This document shows positions 1 to 11,015 of a DNA stretch of 64,000 nucleotides, piece after piece. Origin of the DNA: Eurosta solidaginis. Taxonomy: Eukaryota; Arthropoda; Insecta; Diptera; Tephritidae. Numbering within the stretch: the first letter of the stretch is position 1; each line of letters starts with the position of its first letter. Both the position numbers and the translations under genes were made by a program. Under the pieces are notes generated by a model. The model saw only the letters and a list, made by a program, of their open reading frames with translations, made no database searches and had not been told where the DNA came from. The stretch covers positions 266,120,897 to 266,184,896 of the forward strand of contig NC_090319.1 in the NCBI RefSeq assembly GCF_040869045.1, written 5' to 3'.

Positions 1-698
1 TTTCTAATAAATCTGCGTACAGACGCAATTGGTAAACTTGACTCAGCTTCTTTTAAAATATCTTGTTCCGAGTAGCATGTGGGAACACCTCTAACTACCC
101 CATATATTTCTAAGGCTGTTCTAGGAACAAATTGCCTTAATCCTCTTTTGGCTAGGCGTTCGTCCATTATGAAGGAGTTTGCCGAATAGGTATTTTTAAA
201 AATTACTTTATAGAGCGTTCTTCCTAAGGCCTTAACACGACCAATGTCACGAAAACGTAAGTCTTTTATTGGCTACATAAAGTAAGCCCAGTTGTAAATT
301 TTTCATTCTTTAAGCTGGGGCATTGGGAGCTATCTACCAATACAAAAATTTCACCAGTAAATCTGGGAGGATATAAAATTTTTATTGAGTCATGGTTATT
401 GTTTTTCGGTACATCACTGTGCTGTTGTGTGTTGGCAACACTGCTTTCTGCAGTAGTTTTGTCATTTGTTATGTCCGTTGTTTTTTGTGTTAATGTTTCG
501 TTTGTCTTTGTTCCTATGGCTAAAGGAGCCTGAGAAGACGCAACAGAATCCCCGTTACCTACATTTTTTTCCCTTTATTCTGACGATGCCGTTATTCGAC
601 ATTTCAAAGAATCCCGTGACATTTTCATCGTTTAAAATTTTAGGCTTTTTTGTAGGCCCACGTTCACCATCCTTACCTGAAGACGATGAAGATGCCAT
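1..698 (-). mobile_element. Jockey-type LINE, ORF1 (Gag-like) fragment
   Basis: Read on the minus strand, 698-696 is an ATG opening a short frame (MASSSSSGKDGERGPTKKPK) that ends after about 47 codons. Frames resume further on, and from about 252 to 1 there is a long clean stretch containing DIGRVKALGRTLYKVIFKN and FVPRTALEIYGVVRGVP. That is typical of the RRM-like nucleic-acid-binding ORF1 protein of Jockey-clade LINEs. Stops and frame changes near 557 and 263 show a decayed copy. The element runs off the left edge, so its reverse transcriptase is outside the window. The family was assigned by eye. Confidence 0.65.
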
Positions 699-759
699 TT
701 TGGTGTTTTTTTTTTCGTGTCCCAACGGACACTCTATCTTTAAATTTACCCAGGAGTGA

Positions 760-2237
760 GCTTTGGAGCTGCACTCAGAGGTTGAAGCTTTTTAATCTTT
801 TTTAGAACTTTACAATTTAGCCACTTCACTTACCGAGAGTTTTAACTTGCTTGGCAAAGTTTAAAATTGTCTTTTTAGTTTGTAGCACTAACGCGCAGTT
901 TATTTAAAAATCATAACCAACCACTTTCGTGCATATAAACGCACTACATACGTTTGCAAGACTTTATTTTATATATTTTATTACAATTTAAAACACATAA
1001 AACATTTGCGACTACAAAAACAAAAAAATTTATCACTTTTGTGTGTCAAAAAACTGTACTTCACAATTTACAGACAAGTTTCACTTTAAAATTTGATTTA
1101 AACCATCCACACTCGCTGATAGTTGCACTCGGAATGTTTTTTATAATTTATTTAATTTATAGTTTTGAACTTCGCCGCGCGTCACTTTACTGCTTATTCT
1201 GAATTTCTTCTCTCATATGTAGAGTTGCCACACGTGATTTTTTCGAACAAAACTTTTAGTTTAAATGTTTGACATAACATTTTAAATAGAGAACTTGTAA
1301 GCTATAGAAAAGTAAAGAATGAAAATCGCTGCAAGGTAATTCACTATTGGACTGACATGTAATTCGGCAAGTTTAATTCTCGTAACACTTTATTTTGAAA
1401 CGATTCCAAAACAACTCAAACTTTTATGCTGTCGGAAACATCAACATTAAAAAAAAGATGTTTTTTATTATCTTATTAGATTCGTTCGCGTGAGTGAAAA
1501 TTCGTAAAAACTTGAACAAAATGTTACTAATTTTGGAAAAATCCTGTTCGTTCAAACACAACTTTTGCAACAAGAGGCCGCAATTTTGCATTTCGCTTGG
1601 AGGAGAAGTTGCAAAACTGCACCCGATAAATAGGTGTCCCGGTGTCGCATAATTTTTTGCAGTCTTATGCACATTGAATTCAAAAAAGGGGTTTTGTGTT
1701 TTGTATTGATAACTGGAAAACTAGTTTTTTGTTGTTTTCCCAATTTGTGTGTTTTTTCGATTTGGTAGTTTTCTTATTTTGGTGTGTTTTTTTTTTTAAA
1801 CAAGTGGCACCATCGTCATAAGTACAAAGTAGAGAGCGCAGTGAGCGTAAAATTCTCTTTGAAATTTGCTCATGCATTGCCTGTTGTTCGCTGTTGAAAT
1901 GACCTGTAAAATCAGTTGTGGTAACAGAAAAATCAGTTAGATTAGGAATTTGTCAATTTTACAGAATTTTGTTAACTTAAGAGCGACAATTTCTCTTCTG
2001 TTGAAATGACTAATCGCTTGACAAAGAACTCGGTCGAATTAACCATAATTCGATCAATTTCACCGAATCTCCGTTAAGTCAAGAACAACATAACAGATTT
2101 GTTGATTTTACTAGCACCATTTATTTCAGTGTTAATCAGATGCAGCACTATTATTTTGTATTACAATACTTTACTCTAGTTTATATTGCATAATTTTTGC
2201 TGTAAGCACTCGCCAGGGGAGCATTTTCAGCTTTTTC
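760..2237. other. AT-rich stretch without recognised gene
   Basis: This stretch lies between the LINE fragment and an LTR element. Part of it may be the 5' untranslated region of the LINE. The short frames present have no recognisable composition or motif. I see no gene, tRNA or clear repeat ends here. Confidence 0.5.
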
Positions 2238-2241
2238 GTAT

Positions 2242-3363
2242 TGTAACGAATTTACTGCAAATCCTCTTATTTGACCGTTCTTATAACGTTCGAATCACTA
2301 AACTGTTGAATAAATAACTCCACTATTTAATAATGCAAAATGGCCTTTATTAAAGTATTTCACAGTAACACTTATACTCCGCGGCTAATAGATTGCTTTA
2401 ATCAAACTGATTGATAGCTTAAATGAAACTGACTTTTTGCGCCTCTACTGTCGCGCCTTTTATACTTTTAGATTTTTCGTTGCATACTTCTAGGCTTTTC
2501 CATTCCAGAACTTACTAGTTAGTTATCATCTACAAAACCACCAGCCACAACTACGTAAGTAAAGCTGCCGGGCAACGCACAGAATTTGCTTGATGGTTGC
2601 CATAGCAACGTGTAGTTGTGTGCGTTTCGGGTGATTGTCGCTTGGCCGGCCACCACACAAGCAGAAAGCATCAAGCGCCATTTGTATTGAAAATTCGTAG
2701 CGTGCAGACGTAAACATGTCATTGGATGACAATTTTTTGTTGCTTCTAAATTTTGCGAATTTTCATAAAAATTTTTCAACTTTCTTTTAAGAATTTTTTC
2801 GAGTACGCAGTTTTGTAGCTTATTCAATTTTAATATAATAAGATGCCAATCTTAAGCCACTAAGAAAGTTACCTGATTTTTGGCATTTTTTTTCCATCCG
2901 ACCTTTGCATTCGTAGGTTTCACTAAATCGCAGCGTAAAATCTTTTTCTTCCGCGAAGTTGCTCATTGCACGTTCACACAAAACTAACACATTAATGCTT
3001 GTCAACGATGTCGGCCACGATCAAATAGACCAGCTGTCAAGCGAAAAAATCTAAAAATTTTGATTTTCATCAACGCGAAGCCGACAACAAATACGTGTGA
3101 GCACGACATCGGCCGATACGCACACAACTACACGTTGCTAGCAAATTTTGTGCGTTGCCCGCCAGCTTAATACTTGCACAAGTTATTGCCCTCTCTTGTG
3201 AGCAACTCAGATAAGATATATGCATGAGTTTGTGCGTTGCTTCTCTGCTGCGTGTATGTACATATGTGTAGACATACTGATTGAATTATTGATGTGCATC
3301 AAGTCACTCTTAGCATCGGCTTAGAGATGGCAGTACCCTTTAGTATTGCTAATATTCGTAATA
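2242..3363 (-). repeat. 3' LTR of the minus-strand element, split by a MITE
   Basis: It matches the 514-bp LTR at 5713-6226 on both sides of a 605-bp insertion (2563-3167). Without that insertion the two LTRs are nearly equal in length. The inner end reads CGTAATA rather than CGTAACA, a single terminal mutation. Confidence 0.88.
2563..3167. mobile_element. 605-bp MITE with TAA target duplication
   Basis: The terminal inverted repeats start AGCTGCCGGGCAACGCACA at the left and AGCTGGCGGGCAACGCACA at the right (complement). Subterminal copies of TAGCAACGTGTAGTTGTG lie inward. It is flanked by TAA at 2560-2562 and 3168-3170. The empty site is visible in the sister LTR near 6030 (GTGAGTAATACTTG). 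A 3-bp TAA duplication is typical of PIF/Harbinger elements, so a non-autonomous Harbinger-like element is the likeliest class. Frames inside it look accidental. Confidence 0.82.
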
Positions 3364-3374
3364 CTGCCCTCCAC

Positions 3375-4424
3375 CTAAGTCTGATCGTCCCGATCAGACA
3401 AATCTCTCGATCTAAACGCCGCTAGCATCTCCAAATGTACCACTCTTCTACTTCGTGGTTTCCTAATGGTTTGTATGCGGAAGATGGTATCACTGATCTT
3501 CTTCACAACTTTGTACGGACCTTCCCAACTGCACCGAATCTTGGATGGAACACCTTTCCGCCGGTGAGGGTGGTATAGCAGTATCAAATCTCCCTCCAAG
3601 AAACGTTCCGAATTATAGTTCTTGTCGTACCTGTGTTTCATCCTACTACTCCTTACCCTGGGCCGTTTCCTCACACTCTGTTCTTTGGCCAATGAACTAC
3701 TTCGCAGAGCTTGCGCTTGACAGATTGGCTTCGCATAATCAATATCGTCCCCACGTTTCAGAACAGTAGTGCTCCCTGGCTTGTAACTACCCTCGCATTC
3801 CTTCTGGGAAATTCGTTCCTTCGTTTTTGTGCGTCCATTTGGTTTTGCCAATGCCAGTGTTTCTCTCGTAGGTACTTTTGATTTCGCTTTATTTGGCCCA
3901 TTCGATCCATCAACCCTTGCCTTTGACTTTCGTGGTCTTTGTCGAGTCTTCTCCACCAGTAATCGATTACTACTGAACCCTTTCTCCAAACTAAAGTTAA
4001 GTGGTATTTTCTGATTCTTATAATGCATCACCCTTCTCTGAATATCGATCTTGATGTCATGGTCAACCAAGAAGTCCACTTCTAATATGACTTCATCAAT
4101 GATCTCCGCCACAACGAATTTGTGTAGAACTGTGACCGTACGCAACCTTGCTCCAGGTAACGTTTTTACTCTCCTGTTGACCAAGTCAGATCGAATTGAG
4201 GAATGAGAGGCGCCCGTATCTACAGTCAGTACACGTTCTTTGCCATCCACATTCCCTCTGACGGCAAGACTGCTCGATTTTCTACCAATTTGCGACACAG
4301 ATATCACAGGACATTCAATAGCTGGAGCTAGCTCTCGATCTCTACATCTTACTCGCTCTTGCTCATCCCCTCCTGCTTTGTTATTAAGACCACCCAAGTT
4401 GGGACTACCAGGACCGGTCTGCAA
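3375..4424 (-). CDS. LTR-element frame: aspartic protease fused to integrase C-terminal module
   Basis: The 349-codon frame has the retropepsin active-site motif VDTGASHSSIRSDL and then a flap/inner region (VLHKFVVAEIIDE, DFLVDHDIKIDI). A basic linker follows, and then an integrase C-terminal GPY/F-type segment (FLEGDLILLYHPHRRKG, CSWEGPYKVVKK) ending RSRDLSDRDDQT. About 20 residues present in the 45133-47025 copy are missing after RTVT, between the active site and VLHKF. No reverse transcriptase lies between protease and integrase tail. The frame probably starts as a continuation of Gag rather than at its first start codon. It is a retroelement product, not a host gene. Confidence 0.8.
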   Translation of the reverse strand: MQTGPGSPNLGGLNNKAGGDEQERVRCRDRELAPAIECPVISVSQIGRKSSSLAVRGNVDGKERVLTVDTGASHSSIRSDLVNRRVKTLPGARLRTVTVLHKFVVAEIIDEVILEVDFLVDHDIKIDIQRRVMHYKNQKIPLNFSLEKGFSSNRLLVEKTRQRPRKSKARVDGSNGPNKAKSKVPTRETLALAKPNGRTKTKERISQKECEGSYKPGSTTVLKRGDDIDYAKPICQAQALRSSSLAKEQSVRKRPRVRSSRMKHRYDKNYNSERFLEGDLILLYHPHRRKGVPSKIRCSWEGPYKVVKKISDTIFRIQTIRKPRSRRVVHLEMLAAFRSRDLSDRDDQT

Positions 4425-5700
4425 TGACGAGCAATGTGACCTGGGTTACCGCACTTGAAACATTTGATTGCACCATTATTCTTCTGTTGCGTTCTTTTTA
4501 AAGCTTCTAAAATTGCGTCTACCCACAACATCTTCACGGCGTGCTTTGAAAACTGGCTTACACAGAAGCGACGCTGTTTCCTGAATCAGAGCAAGTGATA
4601 CCGTTTCTGCGAATGTTGGCTTTGGGCTTGCGTATGTAGCTCGCTTTGTTTCGACGTCCCGTATGCCATTTATAAAGCTCTGAATCTTTACCCTTTCAGT
4701 GTATTCCACTGGCGCGTCCGCATTCGCTAAATGTGCTAGCTTTTCAAAATCCGACGCAAACTCTTGCAGTGTTTCACCAGACCTCTGGAAGCGGTTCAGT
4801 AACTCCATTTGGTATATCTGTCTCCTATGCTCAGTTCCGTATCGTCTCTCTAGAGCGCCCATCAATGCTTCGTAACAGTTTCGTTCGCCCTCTGGAATGG
4901 TTTGTAAAATCTCAGCTACAGGCCCTTTCAATGCCATGAACAGTGCAGCAACTTTAATTTCAGCATTCCAGATGCGGTCTTCTCAAATTGTAGCTTGAAG
5001 ACCTGGAAAGGAACAGAACCGTCAAAGGATGGTGATTTTACCTTTGGATTACTCGCTGAAACTGCTGGGCGATTTAGTTAAAACTCCTGTATACGATCTT
5101 TCAAAGCGTCCATCTCGGCCTCCATTTTATCTTGTCGTTCACTAAAAGCCTCCAGCTGCGATGAGACTTTTGTTTCCTGTGCCTCCAGCTTCGTTGAGAT
5201 ACGCTCTTTCTGTGCTTCGAGTTGTAATGTTATGAGTGCCTCTTGCTCTTTTAATTGTTCTGCAATTTGTGACGCCATATGTGTTTTCTGTTCATCCAAC
5301 TGTGCTTCAATCTTCGATGCGATGCGTGTCTCCTGCGATTCCATCTTGGATGTTAAACGTGTCTCCTGCGATTCCAGCTGAAATGCCACTGTCGATGTTT
5401 GAGCAGATATTGCAACCAAAATCGTGTTCAAGTATGTGCTCGTAACTGTCTGCGATGTTTCATTTTTCTCTTTAATTTTGGTTGTCTCCTCGCCATCAAA
5501 AGGAAAGACATACTCTTCCACGTTAATTCCCTTTAATTCCATTGTCTTTCGTAGTCGTGCCTGAAGTTAGAGTTTATTGCCGGTTGTATTCAATCCACGG
5601 CTCTCCAACTCCTTCTTCAGTTGCTGCATCTTCAATTCACTCCACCTTGCCATGTCCAAGTTATATTCAAAATCTTCGGAATTTATTCAACAATTCCTCT
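4349..5700 (-). pseudogene. Disrupted gag of the minus-strand LTR element
   Basis: Pieces of Gag lie in order on the minus strand. First is an N-terminal segment with QLKKELESRGLNT just upstream of 5542. Next, at 5542-5078, is a long heptad-rich coiled coil (repeats of SQETRI / KMESQ type) ended by a stop. Then comes a capsid-like segment at 4937-4476 (AEILQTIPEGERNCYEAL, YTERVKIQSFINGIRDVET), and a zinc knuckle CFKCGNPGHIARHC in another frame near 4450. Compared with the copy at 44604-47025 it carries a nonsense codon at 5078 and at least two frame changes, so it cannot encode full-length Gag. Confidence 0.8.
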
Positions 5701-5712
5701 TCTGACGCAAAT

Positions 5713-6226
5713 TGTAACGAATTTACTGCAAATCCTCTTATTTGCCCCTCTGCTAACGTTCGAATCACTAAACTGTTGAATAAATAACTCCACTATTTAA
5801 TAATGCAAAATGGCCTTTATTAAAGTATTTCACAGTAACACTTATACTCCGCAGCTAATATATTGCCTAAGTCAAACTGATTGATAACTTAAATGAAACT
5901 GACTTTTTGCGCCTCTACTGTCGCGCCTTTTATACTTTTTGATTTCTCGTTGCATACTTCTAGGCTTTTCCATTCCAGAACTTACTAGTTAGTTATCAGC
6001 TACAAAATCACCAGCCACAACTACGTGAGTAATACTTGCACAAATTATTGACCTCTCTTGTGAGCAACTCAGATAAGATATATGCATGTGTTTGTGCGTT
6101 GCTTCTCTGCTGCGTGTATGCACATATGTGTAGACATAATGATTGAATTATTGTTGTGCATCAAGTCACTGCTTAGCATCGGCTTAGAGATGGCAGTACC
6201 CCTTAGTGTTGCTAATATTCGTAACA
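5713..6226 (-). repeat. 5' LTR of the minus-strand element
   Basis: This 514-bp LTR is complete, with TGTTACGAATATTAGC at its start on the minus strand and TCGTTACA at its end. A TATA-like TATAAAAG sits near 5930. It shares its sequence with 2242-2562 plus 3168-3363 and, more distantly, with LTRs at 9551, 16995, 43891 and 47074. Confidence 0.88.
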
Positions 6227-6641
6227 GTATTAAATTATTTGCAGGCAGTTTTAAATGAATTTTAATGAAAATTAATGTAAAAATAGTTTACCAGAAATTG
6301 TGTTAGAAAAAATGGCGCTTAAAGTTGTTTTAATATATATAAAAAATCGACTTTCCGAAATTTTTGTGTTTATGTATGCATAAAATAAAAAAAATATTTA
6401 GCCTAAATTAAATTGTACATTGATATTAACGTTATCAGCTGATTTCCCTGAAAGTGATAAGCACAAATTGTATTTCAATTTTGTTTGTTCTATTTATTAA
6501 GTAATAACGCACATGAATGCTATTTGTTTAATAGAAAATTTGAATGAAATACTCTATTTCCTTTTTCTGAAGCGATTTGATGTGTACCGCGAAGCTGTGG
6601 TTTATGCGGCTAAGTAACAGTAGCCGCCGTAATCAATGTTC
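6227..6641. other. AT-rich spacer
   Basis: Between the LTR target duplication and the next inverted repeat I see only AT-rich sequence and no gene or repeat end. Confidence 0.5.
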
Positions 6642-7003
6642 ACTGAGGACAAAGAGGATAAATACAATAAGAGCCGTCACTCGTTATTTTTTTGGCATTT
6701 ACTCGATGTATACTGAGAGGTAGTCGCTACTTTTTTTTTGGGCGAGATGTTTATAAATGTCTTCTGTACATTTTCGTGGGATAATTGTGTTTATTTTTCG
6801 ATTGTATTAAATTAATTTATTTAATTCTCTTTCCAAAAAACAAGTTTGCATAAAGTGACAACGCCGCATGAATAAATGCCAGACAATTAAAAATGTCCCT
6901 CTCAGAAAACATTCGGCATCAATTTTTTCAATTTTCAGCGAGATACTCGCCACAGAATAACGAGTGACGGCTCTTATTGTATGTATCCTCTTTGCTGAGG
7001 AAG
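6642..7003. mobile_element. Foldback/MITE with about 48-bp inverted arms
   Basis: The left arm 6642-6689 and right arm 6956-7003 are near-perfect inverted copies sharing AATAAGAGCCGTCACTCG. Weaker complementarity continues inward (GGCATTTACTCGATG against GGCGAGTATCTCG). Host-side duplication was not resolved. It appears to have removed the left end of the repeat that follows. Confidence 0.65.
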
Positions 7004-7937
7004 TGTAAGTGGTCGTGGAAAGGAGAGGTGGATGTGATTGAAAGGGAGATTTCTCTGCCATTTTTTAAGAGTTTTTTCACATGTTGAATTAAAGGGATTG
7101 CATTAAAATAGCTTAAGTTTACACTGTTTCTTATACGAAAAAACACTAATTTGTACAAATTTGTGCTAAATTACATTAACATTGTACCACAAAACTTTTT
7201 GTTACAACCCAAAAGTATATAAATAAGCAACGGAAAGAATTCTTAGCAAATTTGATGCAGTCATCCAGAAATTGTGCAAGGGTTTTTTAAGAAGTCTTCA
7301 ATCGATTTTGGCATATAGGAATTCAACTCGGCTTGGCCGCCAGAATATTGTTTTGTTGAATGGAAGCCCCTGCAAAAATCGCGAGTACTCCATGCATGCG
7401 CTATGTACCAACCGAGTGCACCCAAATTAACCACAATTCGTACAAAAAATATGGCACAATTAACATTGCGATGTCCTAGGACTGGACCATATAGTCCAGC
7501 TCCGCATTACATCAGAGTAATCCATGGAGTACCCACAGTCCAATAAACATCGTGTAATGATTACAATCGTTACAAACGAGCAATGATCGTCTTACAATAT
7601 GTTCGTGTAGAAACTTGAGTTGGTCTATTGCTGCATTACAATGGAGTAATGGTAAGTACTCCAGTGGACCACATGACCCAACGATTTTTGCAGGGACAGG
7701 CAACTACAGCGGAGTCTTCCTCAATGCAATACTGAGCTTTGTTTATATTTTATTTCTTAATTTTAAACAAATTCGCAACAATAACTAAACTTTTCAATTT
7801 GTTAAACAAAATAAAAATACGCAACAAAATTTCAATTGGCAAATCAGCTGACTTCGAAAATTCGAAATTCCTATTCTCCAATTATTGTTCTCCCTAGGAG
7901 AAAGGAATTGGAGAATTTCTCCGCGGGAATTGGGTTG
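7004..7937. mobile_element. Left-truncated copy of the 'CAGCCCAATT' inverted-repeat element
   Basis: It parallels 58461-59436 over most of its length: GGAGATTTCTCT near 7045, GATTTTGGCATAT near 7305, CTTGGCCGCCAGAATA near 7334, CAAATTCGCAACAATAA near 7770. Its right end reads GAATTGGGTTG near 7936, corresponding to the terminal GGAATTGGGCTG of the other copy. The left terminus is missing. A 328-bp element is inserted in it at 7368. Confidence 0.65.
7368..7695. mobile_element. 328-bp MITE with 14-bp terminal inverted repeats
   Basis: The ends are CCCTGCAAAAATCG at 7368-7381 and its exact complement CGATTTTTGCAGGG at 7682-7695. The homologous region near 59083 (GAATGAAAGCAGGCAAC) lacks this insert, giving an empty-site comparison. 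A target duplication is not clear, so the superfamily is left open. Confidence 0.75.
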
Positions 7938-8960
7938 TAAGTTTTTCCACTCAATACGGATCAGGGGCGAAAGGGGCTAGACAGAATTTTAATTTCGGCA
8001 TCTCAAAATCGATAAGTCGCACACTTAAAGAGAGCGAACGCGAAAATCTGAAATTTGTAAGTCCTACATACCAATGTGTTCCCCAATGTGTTCCCGACAT
8101 GTATATTTATGAAAATTGATTACATTTCAATTCCTCAAAACTAAATACCAAAAGTAATTTCGTTTTTTTGAAGCTCGAGTACAAACATTTTTTTCTTTGT
8201 AATTAAAAAAATAATAATTTACGCAATTGTAATTTCTTTCCCAGTACTTTCGAAAGGAATGGGAAATGTAATCGAAATTTCTTTCAATTTTATTACAAGG
8301 AATGGAAAATGTACTTTCGAATTTCCCGTTCCATTCCCCAAAGGAATTGCGAAAGTATTTGAAAAACTACAAGTTAGCCTGTGTATAGGAACTTACTCCG
8401 CTTGATGTGGGTGACTTTTCGGGTCCCACTTTTCATTATTTCATCAGATTTTTATTGTGAATGGTAACTAAAGGCATTTGGAAATACCAATGAATATCAA
8501 ATCATTATCCTCTTATAGTTTCCAGCTAAGTAAGATCATCTCCTTTCCTTCCTCCGCTATCAATAGGTGGTGGCTATAGGAAAGCAGCATACTTTTTCAT
8601 TTTCTTTGATACATTCAGCTGGCGTAACGTTAACACCATGAATGTTCCGGAAAACTTTTTCCCGTATATTGTTGGGATCTTCTCATCAGTTCTTGATATT
8701 TTGATAGCATCCATAGTTGTTGCCTCCCCTGAACCATATTGTAATAAACATTAATACAGCAGACAAAGACAAAGATTCGTCCTTATAAAACCTCAGAAGT
8801 GTTTGAAGTGAAGCGTAATTAAGGTATAGCGGCACTAGATGCAGCTAAATTTGCCAATGCCAAAAGCTTTTTTATATTTAAAAGTTTGCGTAAGAAATGA
8901 TGCATCATTTTAAAAATATTTCGTCTCCTTGTTTGAAAAGTTTCGTGGTCAGATATTCTT
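7938..8960. other. Intergenic stretch with a short dispersed repeat
   Basis: At 8230-8370 there are alternating inverted copies of GGAATGGGAAATG / CCCATTCC-type sequence, also found near 18625-18690, which suggests a small AT-rich inverted-repeat element. The remainder, 8380-8960, has no recognised gene. Confidence 0.4.
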
Positions 8961-9356
8961 CTGTGCATTATTGTTTTTATGACGGGTATGCTGACTGGAC
9001 ACTGCCTTCTGGCGTCACATGCCTTTAAATTAGGCTTGGTCAGTGATAGCAGATGTAGGAAGTGCGGGTTGGAGCAGGAAACGATCGAGCATGTTCTGTG
9101 CTCGTGCCCTGCACTTTCCAGGCTAAGACCCCAGCTATTAGGAGTGATACAGCTGTCAGATCTAGAAGCAGCAAGTGGCTTAAGTCCTAGGAAGCTTTTA
9201 GTATTTGCCAAGAGGACGGAGTTATTTTAAAACCTAGGTTTTTGAGAGGGTTTTTCAGTTTGGTCGTTAAAACAAACTTCTGGTAACAGTACGGACTCAA
9301 TCAGTCTATGTGAGGTCCTCATGGACCGGCCAGTTCAACCTAACCTAACCTAACGT
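8960..9356 (+). mobile_element. LINE 3' end (RNase H-bearing LINE, family A)
   Basis: The frame 8979-9230 reads LTGHCLLASHAFKLGL then CRKCGLEQETIEHVLCSCPAL, the C-terminal zinc-knuckle-like tail of insect LINEs that carry a C-terminal RNase H. It ends at a natural stop and is followed by a short 3' region finishing in CCTAACCTAACCTAAC, a common LINE 3' tail and not a telomere. The same tail occurs at 49390-49700 (plus) and 62140-62400 (minus). This copy is 5' truncated. Confidence 0.72.
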
Positions 9357-9550
9357 ATTGTTTTTAAGTCGGGATATTTGAATTTCCACCTCCTCACAAT
9401 TCGAAGTTTGTCGTTGTACCAAGGCCAAGGACTATGTTACACAGTTAGTCATCTCCAACGCTTTTGACAATAAGGCGTTATGCAAAATTGGTGAGTTTGT
9501 AGGTAATGGTATCACCATTGTTCCTATCATAACTTCGTTACAATATATAT

Positions 9551-10071
9551 TGTTACGAATATTAGCAACACTAAGAGGTACTGCCATCTCCAGGCCGATG
9601 CTAAGCAGTGACGTGAATTCACATCAATAATTCAATCATTATGTATCTACATAAACGAATCAATAATTGCGTCTACACATATGTACGTATACGAGCAGCG
9701 GAGAGGCAATGCACAAACACATGCATATATCTGAGATACTCCTGAAAGTATGCAATCAGAGAAGCTATAAAATCGTGCAATTGTAGTTACAGCTGAGTAG
9801 TTTGAGAGCTGATGGATTAGTAGATTCTGTAATCGCCTAGAAGATGCGAACGTTGACATCAGAGAGTATAAAAGGCAACGACAATAGAGGCCCTACAATC
9901 AGTTTAGATTAAGCACGCTATCTGTCGGGCAATAGTAGAGTTATTTATTGTGAAGTACTTGAATAAAGGCCATTTTGCATTATTAAATATTGGAGTTCTT
10001 TATTCAACAGTTTAGTGATTCGAACTTAGCAGAAGGTTGCAAATAAGAGGATTTGCAGTAAATTCGTTACA
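9551..10071 (+). repeat. Solo LTR of the gypsy-type family
   Basis: The 521-bp LTR begins TGTTACGAATATTAGC and ends TTCGTTACA, with GAGTATAAAAGG near 9865 as a TATA box. No internal sequence adjoins it, so it is a recombination product. It is flanked by ATAT on the left. On the right an extra AGTAAATTCGTTACA copy (10075-10089) precedes ATAC. Confidence 0.85.
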
Positions 10072-10225
10072 ATTAGTAAATTCGTTACAATACATATTTA
10101 TTGGGTCGAAAGTTTGATAAATAATTCAATAAAAACTTTATAAACAAAAAAAAACTTTTAAACAAAAATAAATAATTGTGTTGTACACTTTAACAAAGAT
10201 GTTACACATCAAAGTTTAGCCAATT

Positions 10226-10345
10226 AAAAACACTTATTTATTTTAAAAAATACACTCATTATATCTGAAAGACTAGATTTTAACTTGCTGCGCATGTAAC
10301 CGAAAGTTGATAAACATCTTTCGGACTCCACACTAGTATGGGAAA
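10226..10345 (-). pseudogene. hAT transposase C-terminal remnant
   Basis: The minus strand reads TSVESERCLSTFGYMRSKLK then SSLSD, resembling the C-terminal dimerisation region of hAT transposases (the S-x-x-SER-x-FS pattern). Only this short piece is recognisable, and surrounding sequence is too decayed to extend it. Confidence 0.4.
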
Positions 10346-10589
10346 TTTATACCACGAGATCCACTGGAAGGACAAATGTCTATTTCCTTTGATATCAGAT
10401 CACGTCTAAAGAGGGCTGAACTTTACTCGAAAAAGGGAATTTCCTTTGATTTAAAATTAGGTCTTGCAAAAATAAAAAACAAGGGCATCATTCATCAGTT
10501 AAAATTTTTTAAATTTGCAATATAAGAAAATACCGGAATCGGGACATTAATAAATATAATACCAGAATTTCAGTGTGGCAAAATGGATC

Positions 10590-11010
10590 GGGAATCACTG
10601 GACTCGAGATCGGGATTCCGTGGCTCGATGCTCTAGTAACAAATCCCGCCAGCTAACCCTTTTTTGCGATAACTGACGCCAATTTGGAGCACCAAGGTAG
10701 GTCAAGTCTTCCTCCACTTGCCTCTCCCAACTCAGTGTTGGTCTCTCACTTCCCCTGCTTCCAAACTGCGGTTTCAACTGGAATACTTTCTTGCCGGAGC
10801 GTTTTCATACAGGACCCAGCCAGCGAATTATTTGGCCTTTTATTGGTTGCGCTATCTTCATATCTGCAAAAAGCTCGTACAGCAGATTATTATTCCTCCT
10901 TCGATACTCACCGTCGGTATTACGGACGGGATCATAAATCTTCCACAGAACTTTTCCCTTGAACACACCAAGGGCCATTTCATCTTCTTTCCACACTGTC
11001 CATGATTCCG
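10590..11010 (-). mobile_element. LINE 3' end fragment (family C)
   Basis: The minus-strand frame 10777-10595 reads PTLSWERQVEEDLTYLGAPN then WRQLSQKRVSWRDLL. This is the C-terminal W-x-x-LA-x-DR-x-x-WR-x-LL tail of a common insect LINE group. Upstream on the same strand, 10996-10805, is GVFKGKVLWKIYDPVRN, also from that protein's end. Family C pieces recur at 13978-15050, 25100-25400, 50745-50990, 58800-58890 and 63560-64000. Confidence 0.65.
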
Positions 11011-11015
11011 AGACA

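Larger units (their letters stand above)
2242..6226 (-). mobile_element. Complete gypsy-type LTR retrotransposon, non-autonomous, minus strand
   Basis: Two LTRs (2242-3363 and 5713-6226) begin and end with TGTTACG / CGTAACA-type termini (the left outer end mutated to CGTAATA). They are flanked by the 4-bp target duplication GTAT at 2238-2241 and 6227-6230. In transcription order on the minus strand come the 5' LTR, a tRNA-primer-like site (GCGTCAGAAGAGG), Gag (5542-4476, disrupted), a CCHC knuckle (near 4450), and a 349-codon frame 4424-3375. That frame fuses a retroviral-type protease to the C-terminal module of integrase. There is no reverse transcriptase, RNase H or integrase core. A purine-rich tract (AGGTGGAGGGC on the minus strand) precedes the 3' LTR. 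The closely related plus-strand copy is at 43891-47703. Confidence 0.9.

Noticed and set aside
466..759. 97-codon plus-strand frame
   Set aside because: Antisense to the LINE ORF1 start on the minus strand (698 downward), which has the recognisable protein.
2519..3005. Minus-strand frames over the MITE
   Set aside because: They cross the MITE boundary and have no family features.
2242..6226. Possible endogenous retrovirus with envelope gene
   Set aside because: No third frame with signal peptide or membrane segment exists between the integrase tail and the LTR in either element.
9337..9354. CCTAACCTAACCTAAC telomere-like repeat
   Set aside because: It follows a LINE coding end and matches typical LINE 3' tails. 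Flies lack this simple telomere repeat.
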